64,000 nt of DNA from Actinomycetaceae bacterium TAE3-ERU4 (GCA_019218365.1 JAHUUJ010000004.1:142453-206452); one strand, 5' to 3'; numbered from the stretch's first letter, positions 41,797 to 50,859 are shown. Made by a program: numbers and translations. Notes: a model not told the origin generated them from the letters alone.

Positions 41797-43098
41797 TTAT
41801 TTTTTCCAAGTTGCTAAACCCTGGCGAGAAAGATTAAGAGTTAATATCCCTGTCCCGGCCAGGAGAAAAAACAGCGACAATGTCAGATAAAAAGGGGTCC
41901 CTGTCTTGGCTAATTCTTTTGGAACACCACGAGATTGAGTAAGGGTTTTGGAAGTGACATCATTTCCCTTTTTTAGACTCACTTCCTTATTTTTCATTCT
42001 CGTTCTTTGCGAAGCCTTACTCACATTCTGTCGGGTTATTGTCGGTTTAGAAATTTTTACATTCTGCCTAATTACTGCCGGATACTTTTCTTTATCTGTA
42101 GACGTCAGTGTCCTACTTTGCGCAACTATCTGTTTTCTAGTATTTCTCATAGGTCTAGCTACAGCAGATTGCATAATAGTTTTTTCGTTTTCTTTGAACT
42201 TTCCTTCCTTGTCAGAGAAGGATTTAGTTTTATCAACGGTAGGTTTCTTAGTAATTTGCAGTTTTACCTCGGCATTTCCATTACCGGAGACCACCATGTC
42301 TTGCCAACGGGAATTTTGATAGTAAAGAAAATAATCTGCAGGTAATTCCAACGCCTTGATTTCTATCTTTATTTCTTTTCCCCAAAGCGGGGTTAACTTA
42401 AGTTTTATTTCTTTTTCACTGCTTAAGATAACTCGGGTTCTATAACCATCTAAAAAATTCGCATTTTTAAGATTTACCTGTAACTTAACCCGAGGAATAT
42501 TCTTGCCCTCTGCTCCGGTAATTCGGATTCCTTCAATCGTATTTCCAGACTTATTAAAATTAGCAAAAATGGTATATGGTCCAGCTATTTTACGAGCATC
42601 TTCTAACCATCTTTGAGCAAGTTTGCCACCATCTTGAGGAATCCCCATTCCTCGGTAGTGACCGGCAGTTAAAAGCCCCGAAACCCCCCAGGTATAGGAT
42701 TCTGCCTGAAGTTTATTCTTTAGAGCCTCGTCTTTATATTTAGATAAAAAAGCTGCAAGTATAAAAGAATTTTGCGAACTGACCAGCATTTTACGCTCTG
42801 GTTCGCCTCTATCTGTTAGTAAATTACGCTGGATATTTTGCCTATCTCTTACCCTACTTACCTGATAAGAAACTTTTTTCTTCATATGTGCACTAGCGCT
42901 AACTCCAAGCTGATTATCACCGCTACATACCCCCACAGTCCCTGAATCCGAGACAAATATATTTAGATACTTTTCCGGTGATCCATAAGCAGGCAGCCAA
43001 TTTTGCGTATCTGTTGCCTGAGCACTAGAAACTAATGGGAAAAGAGCAAATAGAACAAGTGAACTCGCAAAAGAAAAAAATTTTCGTTGCCGCAACAT
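41797..43098 (-). CDS. Sortase-anchored surface protein (LAKTG)
   Basis: 433 residues. A signal peptide (MLRQRKFFSFASSLVLFALFPLVSSAQA) leads a mature domain with a Cys (VGVCSGDN) and stretches ESYTWGVSGLLTAGHYRGMG and a beta-rich repeat region (IRITGAEGKNIPRVKLQVNLKN). A basic, Lys/Ser/Thr-rich region (about 280-390) precedes LAKTG, a hydrophobic span and the tail WKK. LAxTG is recognised by class E sortases of actinobacteria. Adhesin families were not recognised. ATG with AAGGAG 6 bases upstream; ssb follows in the operon. Confidence 0.82.
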   Translation of the reverse strand: MLRQRKFFSFASSLVLFALFPLVSSAQATDTQNWLPAYGSPEKYLNIFVSDSGTVGVCSGDNQLGVSASAHMKKKVSYQVSRVRDRQNIQRNLLTDRGEPERKMLVSSQNSFILAAFLSKYKDEALKNKLQAESYTWGVSGLLTAGHYRGMGIPQDGGKLAQRWLEDARKIAGPYTIFANFNKSGNTIEGIRITGAEGKNIPRVKLQVNLKNANFLDGYRTRVILSSEKEIKLKLTPLWGKEIKIEIKALELPADYFLYYQNSRWQDMVVSGNGNAEVKLQITKKPTVDKTKSFSDKEGKFKENEKTIMQSAVARPMRNTRKQIVAQSRTLTSTDKEKYPAVIRQNVKISKPTITRQNVSKASQRTRMKNKEVSLKKGNDVTSKTLTQSRGVPKELAKTGTPFYLTLSLFFLLAGTGILTLNLSRQGLATWKK

Positions 43099-43189
43099 TA
43101 AAAACTCCTTGAAAACGAATGATTACATAATCACTTTCTCAAGGAGACAAAATAAAAATAAGAAGCAGAATCCCAAATTGTGGATAGCG

Positions 43190-43210
43190 GGAGTGTGGAA
43201 ATGACACTCC
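43190..43210 (-). terminator. Weak hairpin after tRNA-Arg
   Basis: GGAGTGT / ACACTCC, 7-bp stem with a 7-base loop, just beyond the tRNA-Arg 3' end; no T-tract. Confidence 0.3.
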
Positions 43211-43216
43211 TCATTT

Positions 43217-43292
43217 TGGCGCCCCCAGTAGGATTCGAACCCACGACACGCGGGGTAGAAACCCGCTGCTCTATCCCCTGAGCTATGGAGGC
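43217..43292 (-). tRNA. tRNA-Arg (anticodon TCT)
   Basis: Acceptor GCCTCCA pairs with TGGGGGC. The anticodon arm is CGGGTTTCTACCCCG with TCT, the T-arm is GTGGGTTCGAATCCTAC, and CCA is encoded. It reads AGA and AGG. Confidence 0.97.
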
Positions 43293-43365
43293 TTAATAAA
43301 CTACAGTAAATAATACATATAATTCAGCAGTATGCACTGTCAAAAAACTACCATATCCTAGAAGT

Positions 43366-43992
43366 ATGGAAGAAAAAGTAAAAGATGCCCTGGTCTGGAT
43401 TGACTGTGAAATGACAGGCCTTGATATCGAAAAAGATGCCTTAATCGAAGTATCCGTAATCGTTACCGATGCACAGCTTAATCCCCTAGATACCGGCATA
43501 GACGTTCTCATTTCCCCAGACCCTCATTCCTTGGAAAACATGGATTCTTTTGTCCGTAATATGCACACTAAATCGGGACTGCTAGAAGAACTAAAAAAAT
43601 GCGATACCGATATGGCAAGCGCCACAAAGCAAGTTCTGGAATACATACGCCAGTATGTAGAACCTCAAAAAGCCCTATTGGCTGGAAACTCTGTAGGAAC
43701 AGATAAAATGTTTCTCGCTCGCGATATGCCCGAGGTAATAGATTTTCTCCACTACCGAATTGTTGATGTTTCATCAATTAAAGAATTGGCTAAACGCTGG
43801 TTCCCAAAGGCCTTCTTTAATTCTCCACAAAAGCTCGGTGGACACCGTGCACTTGGTGATATCCAGGATTCCATAGCGGAACTAAGGTATTATCGTCGCG
43901 CTCTTTTCCCCGAGGGTGAGGGACCAAGCAGCCTGGAGTTTAAAGAGTACGCATCTGAGACGTTCGCTTGGCGTACTTCACTGGGTGAATAA
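43366..43992 (+). CDS. orn: Oligoribonuclease
   Basis: DEDDh 3'-5' exoribonuclease that degrades short RNA and pGpG. Exo motifs are LVWIDCEMTGLD (I), AGNSVGTDKMFLARDMP (II) and the H-x-x-x-x-D box GGHRALGDIQDSI (III). 208 residues. It is divergent from tRNA-Arg. No ribosome site; TATCCT 6 bases before the ATG suggests a leaderless mRNA. A 48-bp palindrome follows. The enzyme is normally essential or near-essential in bacteria that have it. Confidence 0.95.
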   Translation: MEEKVKDALVWIDCEMTGLDIEKDALIEVSVIVTDAQLNPLDTGIDVLISPDPHSLENMDSFVRNMHTKSGLLEELKKCDTDMASATKQVLEYIRQYVEPQKALLAGNSVGTDKMFLARDMPEVIDFLHYRIVDVSSIKELAKRWFPKAFFNSPQKLGGHRALGDIQDSIAELRYYRRALFPEGEGPSSLEFKEYASETFAWRTSLGE

Positions 43993-44003
43993 AATATTTG
44001 ATT

Positions 44004-44051
44004 CTTATAAAAGTATCGCGGTGGAATATTCCACCGCGATACTTTTATAAG
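44004..44051. terminator. Bidirectional terminator, orn/DUF4862
   Basis: Perfect 48-bp palindrome without a spacer (arms 44004-44027 and 44028-44051, core AAAGTATCGCGGTGGAAT) between convergent genes. Confidence 0.85.
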
Positions 44052-44053
44052 TT

Positions 44054-44956
44054 CTACAATCCAGTAGCCTGGTAAATACGTTTAATCAACGCAACTCGCT
44101 CCGACACACTCGCCTGCTTGGGAACACAGATTTTCGCACCCAAGTACTTCAAGAGAGAGTTTCCTTCCTGAGCTGCATCACTTACTTCCCTGATGATTCC
44201 TTCCGTTAGCAATGAAGTAGGCTCATCCGGATAAGCTGGCATGTGTCCATCTGCCCAAGAATGTCCGTACTGGGTTTCTTCCGGTCCGGCACCCGAGAAG
44301 ATATATCCTTCAAGCACGCCAGCATCAACTGCTATTTTGGTCTGCTCAAGGCCAGTTTGTGCCTGACGTCCTTCTAACACACTACGTCCCCAGTTGAGGT
44401 GAAGGTTAATCCCGGTTTGCTGGGCCACTTTAATTTCGTCTTCTAGACTAAGGTATCCCTTTTCTGGGCTCTGTCCCGGTATATATTTATCACAGTGCTC
44501 AATTACAAGTTTGGCATCAGACCAGTCAAATTCACAGGCTTGGCCCAAGGACTCAGCAAACGCATCCGGACGTCCAATTTGGCAGGGAGCAGAATGTAGC
44601 TGCACCCGCTTAATTACGGATCGTCCACAAGCATCATGTAATCGAGAAACCGATTCGGCAATCCCCCGGGTGAAGTCTAGTGCTAGCTTACGTCCTTCAG
44701 AATCAGGAGAAGCCAATCCGTACTTATCATTCAGACCCGCCTGCTGCATTGTTCCAGGAATGGCCGTTACAGTACAGAAATTCCACTCGGATGAAATTGA
44801 CTTTGCCAGCTCTTGTGGAGCAGTAGCTAAAACAGCCGGATATGGAATTTCCAAACCGTTGACCCATTCTTGCGCTGCTAGTTGTGAATAAAATTCAGCT
44901 TGTTCTTCCGGAGCGGGCATAGCCGCATAAGCACCAACGATAAATGGGACAGTCAC
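44054..44956 (-). CDS. DUF4862 family protein (TIM-barrel-like)
   Basis: A 300-residue protein of a family known by sequence only. Conserved stretches are VPFIVGAYAAMP at the start, VTAIPGTMQQAGLNDKYGLASPDSEGRKLALDF, QLHSAPCQIGRPDAF, LVIEHCDKYIPGQSPEKGYLSLEDE and NLHLNWGRSVLEGR. These His, Glu and Asn positions suggest a metal-using xylose-isomerase-like barrel. I start at the GTG at 44956 with AAAGG 9 bases before it; TTG at 44965 is also possible. Substrate unknown; it may act on a sugar derivative. Confidence 0.75.
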   Translation of the reverse strand: MTVPFIVGAYAAMPAPEEQAEFYSQLAAQEWVNGLEIPYPAVLATAPQELAKSISSEWNFCTVTAIPGTMQQAGLNDKYGLASPDSEGRKLALDFTRGIAESVSRLHDACGRSVIKRVQLHSAPCQIGRPDAFAESLGQACEFDWSDAKLVIEHCDKYIPGQSPEKGYLSLEDEIKVAQQTGINLHLNWGRSVLEGRQAQTGLEQTKIAVDAGVLEGYIFSGAGPEETQYGHSWADGHMPAYPDEPTSLLTEGIIREVSDAAQEGNSLLKYLGAKICVPKQASVSERVALIKRIYQATGL

Positions 44957-45110
44957 TGTTCCCAACCTTTCTTCATCGAACTAAAGAATAATTTTAGCTA
45001 GCAAATCAAAATTACCGACTAAACGGTGATTGACGCCACTCATCAAGTGTAACGCAGGCTTAGTTATATAGTTAGACACTTAAGGCCCAAAGAAGAAAAA
45101 TAGAATATAA

Positions 45111-45140
45111 AAACTCCGAACTTATTAAAGTTCGGAGTTT
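45111..45140 (-). terminator. tRNA-His terminator
   Basis: 13-bp stem AAACTCCGAACTT / AAGTTCGGAGTTT with a 4-base loop; TTTATATT follows on the minus strand. Confidence 0.85.
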
Positions 45141-45146
45141 TAACCG

Positions 45147-45220
45147 GGTGGCTGACGGGGTTTGAACCCGCGACCTTCTGGACCACAACCAGATGCTCTA
45201 CCTACTGAGCTACAGCCACC
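45147..45220 (-). tRNA. tRNA-His (anticodon GTG)
   Basis: Acceptor GTGGCTG pairs with CAGCCAC, with the G-1 needed for HisRS encoded at 45220. The anticodon arm is CTGGTTGTGGTCCAG with GTG. The T-arm is GCGGGTTCAAACCCCGT-like. No CCA encoded. Confidence 0.96.
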
Positions 45221-45311
45221 ATATGTTTCGCAACGACGTGAAACTATACAGCACTAAACACCTTAAAGAGAAACCGAATTACCCCATTTCCAGTATTTAG
45301 TGGCAAACATC

Positions 45312-46235
45312 TCACCAAAAAGCGCGCTGCGAAATTGCATCAGCTACGTTATCTAACGCCTCTTGCGAAAGGTTCAAATAAAGGCTCGCATCCACAAGGG
45401 AAATCTCCATAACGTAGTATCCCCCATCGTTCTTGCGGACTAAATCAATCCGGTTAAAGAGGAAGAGCTCATCACGTCCTAACCGCTCTTTCACATACCC
45501 GTGCAAAACTGCACGAATCTCTTCTCCCCAACGCCATTCTTCCGCCTCTGGCTGACGGACTACAGTAACTTCTTCAACAGGAATATTTGCCGCATCGGGA
45601 CCTGTAATAGATGAGTGGAGCATCGGCTCTTTCTCTACAACATGAGAAATAAGGCCATTTACATAGATAAGAGATAGCTCACCGTGCTGGTCAATTTCTT
45701 CCAAATAGCGTTGAACCATTACTGATCGCCCCTGAGAAAGCAGGTCAACCGCATGCAAAATGGCTTCCTGCCGAGAAGACGCAGAATTAGCCGTGTAGCG
45801 TCCAGCATCACGCCCACCAGAAGAAACCGCCGGTTTAACGACAAAATCTCCCAAGGCAGGGAAACGAGCGTGAATCTGGTGTTTAGATAGATTCTGTTCT
45901 GGTTCCAGCCAAGTGGTCCTAATGGTAGGAAGACCACGCTCCCCTAGATCTCGTAAATAGTGCTTATCCGTATTCCAGGTTAATACATCAGCATGATTCA
46001 AAATACGAGGAACGCTCCTAGCCCATTCAAGGAATTCCTCGCGGCAAAAAGCGTAGTCATCAACGGAACGAACAACTACAAGATTAGCGGCGTTCCAATC
46101 AACATTGGGATCATTCCAAACTACAACTTTTGCCTCCATGCCACGTTTTTCCAATGCGGGTAGCAAAAGACGATTATCGGCATCAAGCTCTGACTGGCTG
46201 TCTGAAGTTACTAGATAAACAAGCGGTTTACTCAC
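45312..46235 (-). CDS. ATP-grasp domain protein
   Basis: A 307-residue enzyme that joins a carboxylate to an amine or similar group via an acyl-phosphate. The N-terminal part (VYLVTSDSQSELDADNRLLLPALEKRGMEAKVVVW) is an ATP-grasp leader domain. The ATP-binding lobe has FVVKPAVSSGGRDAGRY and the metal site near NRIDLVRKNDGGYYVMEISLVDASLYL. The substrate cannot be told. GTG start, no ribosome site; TACCTT 6 bases upstream suggests a leaderless mRNA. Lies next to tRNA-His but with a separate terminator between them. Confidence 0.85.
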   Translation of the reverse strand: MSKPLVYLVTSDSQSELDADNRLLLPALEKRGMEAKVVVWNDPNVDWNAANLVVVRSVDDYAFCREEFLEWARSVPRILNHADVLTWNTDKHYLRDLGERGLPTIRTTWLEPEQNLSKHQIHARFPALGDFVVKPAVSSGGRDAGRYTANSASSRQEAILHAVDLLSQGRSVMVQRYLEEIDQHGELSLIYVNGLISHVVEKEPMLHSSITGPDAANIPVEEVTVVRQPEAEEWRWGEEIRAVLHGYVKERLGRDELFLFNRIDLVRKNDGGYYVMEISLVDASLYLNLSQEALDNVADAISQRAFW

Positions 46236-46357
46236 ACGTTTAAGGTACCTTATTTTCGGTATTTACGCGGCTCAAGAAGGAAAAATTATAAAACTCAGTT
46301 GGGAGTTTTTATTGAATACGTTAGAATTCAGGTGTTTATAACTCATTTGGAGGCACC

Positions 46358-46705
46358 GTGAAATATCAGAAGAAGTATTGGACCCTACTCGCGATACTTT
46401 TCCTTATAACTACCCTTGCGGTCGGGCTAATTGGTGGGGCCGCAGTAGTTCACTGGTCTAATAGAGCTGGATCTATCGTAATTCTTATCTTGATTACCGC
46501 CGGATGGGTTGCCTATAAAAAAATTTCACGTTCTTACCAAGAAGGCAGATTACTTGATGATGCCGGTCGGATTCAAGCACTCCACAAAGATGAATCAGAG
46601 TCTTCCCCTGCCACCGGCGAGCTAAATGATGCGCCAGCCAATCTCTCTCGAAAAGATAAGATTCGCCGGCAACAGATAAAGAATCAACGACGTAAAAATA
46701 AATAA
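46358..46705 (+). CDS. Small membrane protein of unknown function
   Basis: A 115-residue protein with two membrane spans (about residues 8-30 and 38-55) and a very basic C-terminal tail (KDKIRRQQIKNQRRKNK) that probably faces the cytoplasm. The start is GTG with GGAGG 4 bases before it, so it is well translated. I do not recognise a family. It is divergent from the ATP-grasp gene and followed by a 21-bp hairpin. A role close to the ribosome or to RNA is possible from the basic tail, but that is only a guess. Confidence 0.75.
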   Translation: MKYQKKYWTLLAILFLITTLAVGLIGGAAVVHWSNRAGSIVILILITAGWVAYKKISRSYQEGRLLDDAGRIQALHKDESESSPATGELNDAPANLSRKDKIRRQQIKNQRRKNK

Positions 46706-46748
46706 TTTTTTTGGGGGGTATCTAAAATAGATACCCCCCAAAAAAATT
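46704..46748. terminator. Bidirectional terminator before ddl
   Basis: 21-bp perfect stem (46704-46724 with 46728-46748, core TTTTGGGGGGTATCTA) with an AAA loop. T-runs flank both sides, so it works for both strands. Confidence 0.88.
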
Positions 46749-46756
46749 AGTAATAA

Positions 46757-47875
46757 CTAGCGCAATCCCATCGGTCGTTCTAGGGCCAAGTCAATTACTT
46801 CACTCAGTAGCTCTTTATAAGACATACCGCTCTTATCCCACATTTGGGGATACATCGAGAAAGCAGTAAATCCAGGCATGGTGTTTACCTCGTTAATCGT
46901 AAACTGTCCGGTTTCCTCGTTATAGAAGAAATCAACTCTTGCCAGTCCTTCACATTCCAAGGTTTCAAATGCATCTATAGCCGCCTCTTGAATACGAATT
47001 GCAACGCTTTCTGGTAACTCAGCAGGGCAGATAAGATTAACCGCGTCATGGTTAACGTACTTTGTCTTGTAATCGTAGAACTCACCCACTGACTGCAAGC
47101 CAATTTCACCAAGCTGAGCAACTCGTGGTTCGCTCCCCTGGCGCCCCCCGAGAACCGCACATTCAATTTCTCGTCCTTGTACCATAGCCTCGACAATTAC
47201 ACGTGGATCATATTTACGTGCTTCATCAATGGCAGCTCCAAGGTCCACAAAATCCTCTACCTTGGAAATCCCCAAAGAGGAACCAGCTCGCGAAGGCTTA
47301 ACATACAAAGGTAGCCCCAGAGCCTCACACTGACTCAGAACTCCTTCACGGTCTTCTACCCACTCACGCGGCGAAATAAACTTCCACTGTCCTACGGGTA
47401 GTCCACGACCCGCCAAGATAGCTTTTGTCATGTGTTTTGCCATGGAAATTGCAGATGAAGTTACCCCGCACCCCACATAGCGCAAATCACTCATCTCGAA
47501 AAGCCCCTGGATAGTTCCATCTTCACCATAGGGACCGTGCAAAAGGGGGAAGATTACATCAATCATTCCTAAATCTAGTGCAGTAATTGGCCCGGTAGCT
47601 AAAGCATCAAACTCTAAAATTGCGCTATCGCCCGGAATGGTTGCTAACTGACGGGGGCCCGGTTGAATTGTGGCTCCGGTGTCGCCTTCAAGCCGATATA
47701 GGTCCGGATTATCGGGAACCCGCAACCACCTGCCATCGGGAGTAATTCCCACCGGAATAACTTCAAAGCGATTCCTGTCGATACTATCTAGAACACTAGC
47801 CGCGGTTGCACAAGAAATTGGGTGTTCGCCACTGCGCCCACCAAATACAACCATTACTCGTGTTTTACGCTCCAT
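46757..47875 (-). CDS. ddl: D-alanine--D-alanine ligase
   Basis: ATP-grasp ligase of peptidoglycan synthesis. Motifs are VVFGGRSGEHPISCATAASVLDSI, HGPYGEDGTIQGLFEM, LPLYVKPSRAGSSLGI, YDYKTKYVNHDAVNLICPAEL and FTINEVNTMPGFTAFSMYPQMW. The Tyr in EFYDYKTKY keeps the D-Ala-D-Ala type (D-Ala-D-Lac ligases differ here), so vancomycin sensitivity of the normal kind is expected. 372 residues. GAGG precedes the ATG. Last gene of a murA-plsC-plsC-ddl run; a 103-base gap with a GC-rich block separates it from plsC. Confidence 0.95.
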   Translation of the reverse strand: MERKTRVMVVFGGRSGEHPISCATAASVLDSIDRNRFEVIPVGITPDGRWLRVPDNPDLYRLEGDTGATIQPGPRQLATIPGDSAILEFDALATGPITALDLGMIDVIFPLLHGPYGEDGTIQGLFEMSDLRYVGCGVTSSAISMAKHMTKAILAGRGLPVGQWKFISPREWVEDREGVLSQCEALGLPLYVKPSRAGSSLGISKVEDFVDLGAAIDEARKYDPRVIVEAMVQGREIECAVLGGRQGSEPRVAQLGEIGLQSVGEFYDYKTKYVNHDAVNLICPAELPESVAIRIQEAAIDAFETLECEGLARVDFFYNEETGQFTINEVNTMPGFTAFSMYPQMWDKSGMSYKELLSEVIDLALERPMGLR

Positions 47876-47978
47876 ATTTGCCTCAATTGTTGATAATCTA
47901 AACGCTTCTAGCTTACCGCTCGTTACTTAAAATAATTTTTAGGGCGCGCCGACCCGCACGGCCAGCAAATTGCAGATT

Positions 47979-48734
47979 TTATTTCTTTTTCCCTCGCCTT
48001 TGGCGTTCTAGCTCCTTTAAGTCATTACGAGTCAGTGCTTCAGCGGACGAAGAATCATAAAGCTCAACGGGTGGTTCTTCCTGACGGATTTCAGCCAGCA
48101 TGCGAGTTATCTCCTGCATAATACGCTCAGCCGCAAGACTAGCCGCTAGATGTTTATCTTCATATTCCAATAAATCAGAAAAATCTATTGCCTTCCCAAA
48201 TGTTGCATAAGTCTGTTTTCTACGACCCAGGTGGATACGTCCTTCATAACGTCCCATTACTTCCAATCCACCCCATTGCGCCATAGGGATAACAGGATAT
48301 CCAGAAAGCGCTAAATACCCCACACCCTTTTTAGGTTTCATTGGCCAATAATTAGGTTCCCTAGTCAGAGTACCCTCGGGATAAATCATTACGGCTTCCC
48401 CGGATTCTAAGGCTGTTTGCGCAGCCCGCAAAGCATCAGCCGCGCGTTTAGTTTTCCTATACACCGGAACCTGCCCAGTTTTCTTCATTAACCAACGCAA
48501 AACCGGAACCTTAAATAGCTCGGATTTAACCAGCACTCTAACCGGTACACCTGCATCAACTAAGGACTTCATCGAAACCATCGCATCGAATTCAGAATAG
48601 TGGTTAGCAGCAATCACGAATCCCCCCTTAGAAGGAAGATTCTCCAATCCACTAACCTGTAATTTAATAATTCTTGAGACCCCAAAAGAAGCAACTTTAG
48701 CAATCGCCTTGTAGGTTTTAGTAAATTTTTTCAT
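47979..48734 (-). CDS. 1-acyl-sn-glycerol-3-phosphate acyltransferase, second copy
   Basis: PlsC-type acyltransferase of phospholipid synthesis, 251 residues. Motif I is NHYSEFD (residues about 41-47), motif III is YPEGTLTREP. A short N-terminal hydrophobic region and a Lys-rich C-terminal tail (ELERQRRGKKK) are present. It follows a related gene by 8 bases, so both belong to one operon. The two share the same domain but differ in sequence, suggesting separate acyl or lipid preferences. Confidence 0.88.
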   Translation of the reverse strand: MKKFTKTYKAIAKVASFGVSRIIKLQVSGLENLPSKGGFVIAANHYSEFDAMVSMKSLVDAGVPVRVLVKSELFKVPVLRWLMKKTGQVPVYRKTKRAADALRAAQTALESGEAVMIYPEGTLTREPNYWPMKPKKGVGYLALSGYPVIPMAQWGGLEVMGRYEGRIHLGRRKQTYATFGKAIDFSDLLEYEDKHLAASLAAERIMQEITRMLAEIRQEEPPVELYDSSSAEALTRNDLKELERQRRGKKK

Positions 48735-48742
48735 TTTCTTCC

Positions 48743-49543
48743 CTAACGCTTCAGGCGCCTCTGACGGCGTAATTCCGGTAAATCTTCAAGTGCTAATTTC
48801 CAGGTAGATTTTTCCAGCCACGGATCTTTCTCAATCCGTAAATCAAAAGTTTTTTCGGGAGGTTCCTCCCCACGTTCCTTAGCTAACGCCGAAGTTATCA
48901 AACCACATAAATGATCGGACAGTTCCCGCGCCAACGCGTCTTCAGTATAATCCGGGAAACACTTGCTCCACTGTTTTGTCTCCACTGGATCGAGGGCCCT
49001 AAAAATCATCTTTGGGCGTCGCCAAAATCGCGGAATAAAGGAATAGCGTGGGAAAAACTGTTGGTTTCCCCAGCTCACCACAGGCACAATCTTGCATCCT
49101 GTTCTTAGTGCGATTCTTGCAGCCCCAGTCTTGAATGTCATAGGCCAATACTGTTTCTGCCGAGTTGTAGTTCCTTCGGGATATAACCCAACGATATCTC
49201 CTTGAGATAAGTGGCGCGCACAGGTATCCACGATTGTTTTAGCCTGTGGGCTATCCCGGTGAATTGGGATATGCCCTAGCGCGCTCAAAAATCGTCCTAT
49301 TACCGGAAACTTAAAAGCGGTATGTTTACCAACCAAGCGAATATGCACACCGGCTTTCCAGAAGAAGAACACCATACTTACTCCATCAAAGGAGGAAAGA
49401 TGGTTGCAAACAACCAGATAAGGTTCGTTCTGAGGTAGCTTTTCCAAGCCGCAAAATATCGGACGACAAATGAGACGATAAAGCGGATTAAGGAAAGCTA
49501 CAGAACGTCGCGTTACACGTAAACTCGCGTAATCCGCGTTCAC
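48743..49543 (-). CDS. 1-acyl-sn-glycerol-3-phosphate acyltransferase, first copy
   Basis: PlsC-type acyltransferase, 266 residues. Motif I is NHLSSFDG (residues about 46-53) and motif III is YPEGTTTRQKQYWPM. The GTG start overlaps the murA stop as GTGA, so the genes are translationally coupled. The usual actinobacterial order has one plsC, gpsA and ddl after murA; here a second plsC stands in the place of gpsA. Substrates are probably lysophosphatidic acid. Confidence 0.88.
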   Translation of the reverse strand: MNADYASLRVTRRSVAFLNPLYRLICRPIFCGLEKLPQNEPYLVVCNHLSSFDGVSMVFFFWKAGVHIRLVGKHTAFKFPVIGRFLSALGHIPIHRDSPQAKTIVDTCARHLSQGDIVGLYPEGTTTRQKQYWPMTFKTGAARIALRTGCKIVPVVSWGNQQFFPRYSFIPRFWRRPKMIFRALDPVETKQWSKCFPDYTEDALARELSDHLCGLITSALAKERGEEPPEKTFDLRIEKDPWLEKSTWKLALEDLPELRRQRRLKR

Positions 49544-50859
49544 TTCACTTCCTTAAAATCTGCATCCAGAAGGGACAGTTTACTGGTGAAGTGTTCATAT
49601 CCGCGAGAAATCATTTCAATCCCTGAAACCGTGGAAGTTCCTGAAGCCGCTAGAGCAGCAATCATATGACTGAAACCACCGCGTAAATCAGGTATTTCGA
49701 TATCCGCTCCATGAAGTGGCGTAGGACCGGAGATAGCCGCCGAGTGAACAAAATTAGCTTGCTTAAAGCGGCAGGGGGTAGACCCAAGACATTCTCGATA
49801 GAGCTGGACCTGCGCACCCATCTGGTTCAAAGCATCAGTGAATCCAAAACGCTTTTCATAAACAGTTTCGTGGACAATCGACAATCCTTTAGCCTGGGTC
49901 AATGCCACTACTAGGGGCTGTTGCCAATCCGTCATAAGACCCGGATGAACATTGGTTTCAATAGCGATGGAGCGCAAATCCCCACCGGGGTGCCAAAAAC
50001 GAATCCCGTTTTCTAAAACATCAAATGAACCACCAATTTTACGGAAAGTGTTCAAGAAAGTAGTCATGTCTGGCTGGCTAGCCCCCAAAACCGTAATGTC
50101 ACCACCAGTGGCTAGAGCTGCCGAAGCCCAAGAAGCTGCCTCGATACGGTCAGGAAGAGCGCTGTGTCGATAACCAACTAGCTCATCCACTCCCTCAATA
50201 CGAATAGTGCGATCAGTATCTACAGAAATAATTGCGCCCATTTTCTGTAATACTGAAACTAAATCCATAATTTCAGGCTCTACCGCGGCCCCGCGAAGTT
50301 CTGTTAATCCCTTCGCCAAAACTGCTGTTAACAGAGTCTGCTCAGTTGCCCCCACAGAAGGATACGGAAGCTCAATCTGCGTACCGTGAAGCCCATCAGG
50401 ATTTGTAATATGGATTCCTCCAACGCGCTTTTCAACCCGTGCTCCAAAAGAACGCAAAGAATCCAGGTGGAAGTCAATGGGGCGTCCACCGATATTACAC
50501 CCGCCCAAATCAGGAATAAAGGCTTCGCCGAGACGATGCAGCAAGGGCCCGCAGAAAAGAATTGGAATACGTGAAGAGCCAGCATGCGCGTCAATATCAG
50601 CGACATGAGCCGATTCCACCGAAGTCGGATCAAGGTGTAAAACGCCGCAAGATTCGTCGAAGTCTACCTTCACCCCGTGCAGTTCCAACAATCCAGATAC
50701 TACGTTGACATCTTGAATTAGAGGAACGTTAGAAAGTACAGAAGGTGTATGACCCAGCAAGGCCGCGACCATCGCTTTAGGAACGAAGTTCTTAGCCCCG
50801 CGAACGGTGATTTCACCATTTAAGGAGCGCCCGCCGTTGACTCGCAAAACACTGGTCAT
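49540..50859 (-). CDS. murA: UDP-N-acetylglucosamine 1-carboxyvinyltransferase
   Basis: First committed enzyme of peptidoglycan precursor synthesis. The active-site Cys is at about residue 121 in IPDLGGCNIGGRPIDFHL, so the protein should be inhibited by fosfomycin (mycobacteria carry Asp). The GAKNFVPKAMVA stretch with the conserved Lys near 23 is present. 439 residues. AAGGG precedes the ATG. It starts the murA-plsC-plsC-ddl run, and a terminator with a T7 tail separates it from the tRNA genes upstream. Confidence 0.94.
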   Translation of the reverse strand: MTSVLRVNGGRSLNGEITVRGAKNFVPKAMVAALLGHTPSVLSNVPLIQDVNVVSGLLELHGVKVDFDESCGVLHLDPTSVESAHVADIDAHAGSSRIPILFCGPLLHRLGEAFIPDLGGCNIGGRPIDFHLDSLRSFGARVEKRVGGIHITNPDGLHGTQIELPYPSVGATEQTLLTAVLAKGLTELRGAAVEPEIMDLVSVLQKMGAIISVDTDRTIRIEGVDELVGYRHSALPDRIEAASWASAALATGGDITVLGASQPDMTTFLNTFRKIGGSFDVLENGIRFWHPGGDLRSIAIETNVHPGLMTDWQQPLVVALTQAKGLSIVHETVYEKRFGFTDALNQMGAQVQLYRECLGSTPCRFKQANFVHSAAISGPTPLHGADIEIPDLRGGFSHMIAALAASGTSTVSGIEMISRGYEHFTSKLSLLDADFKEVK

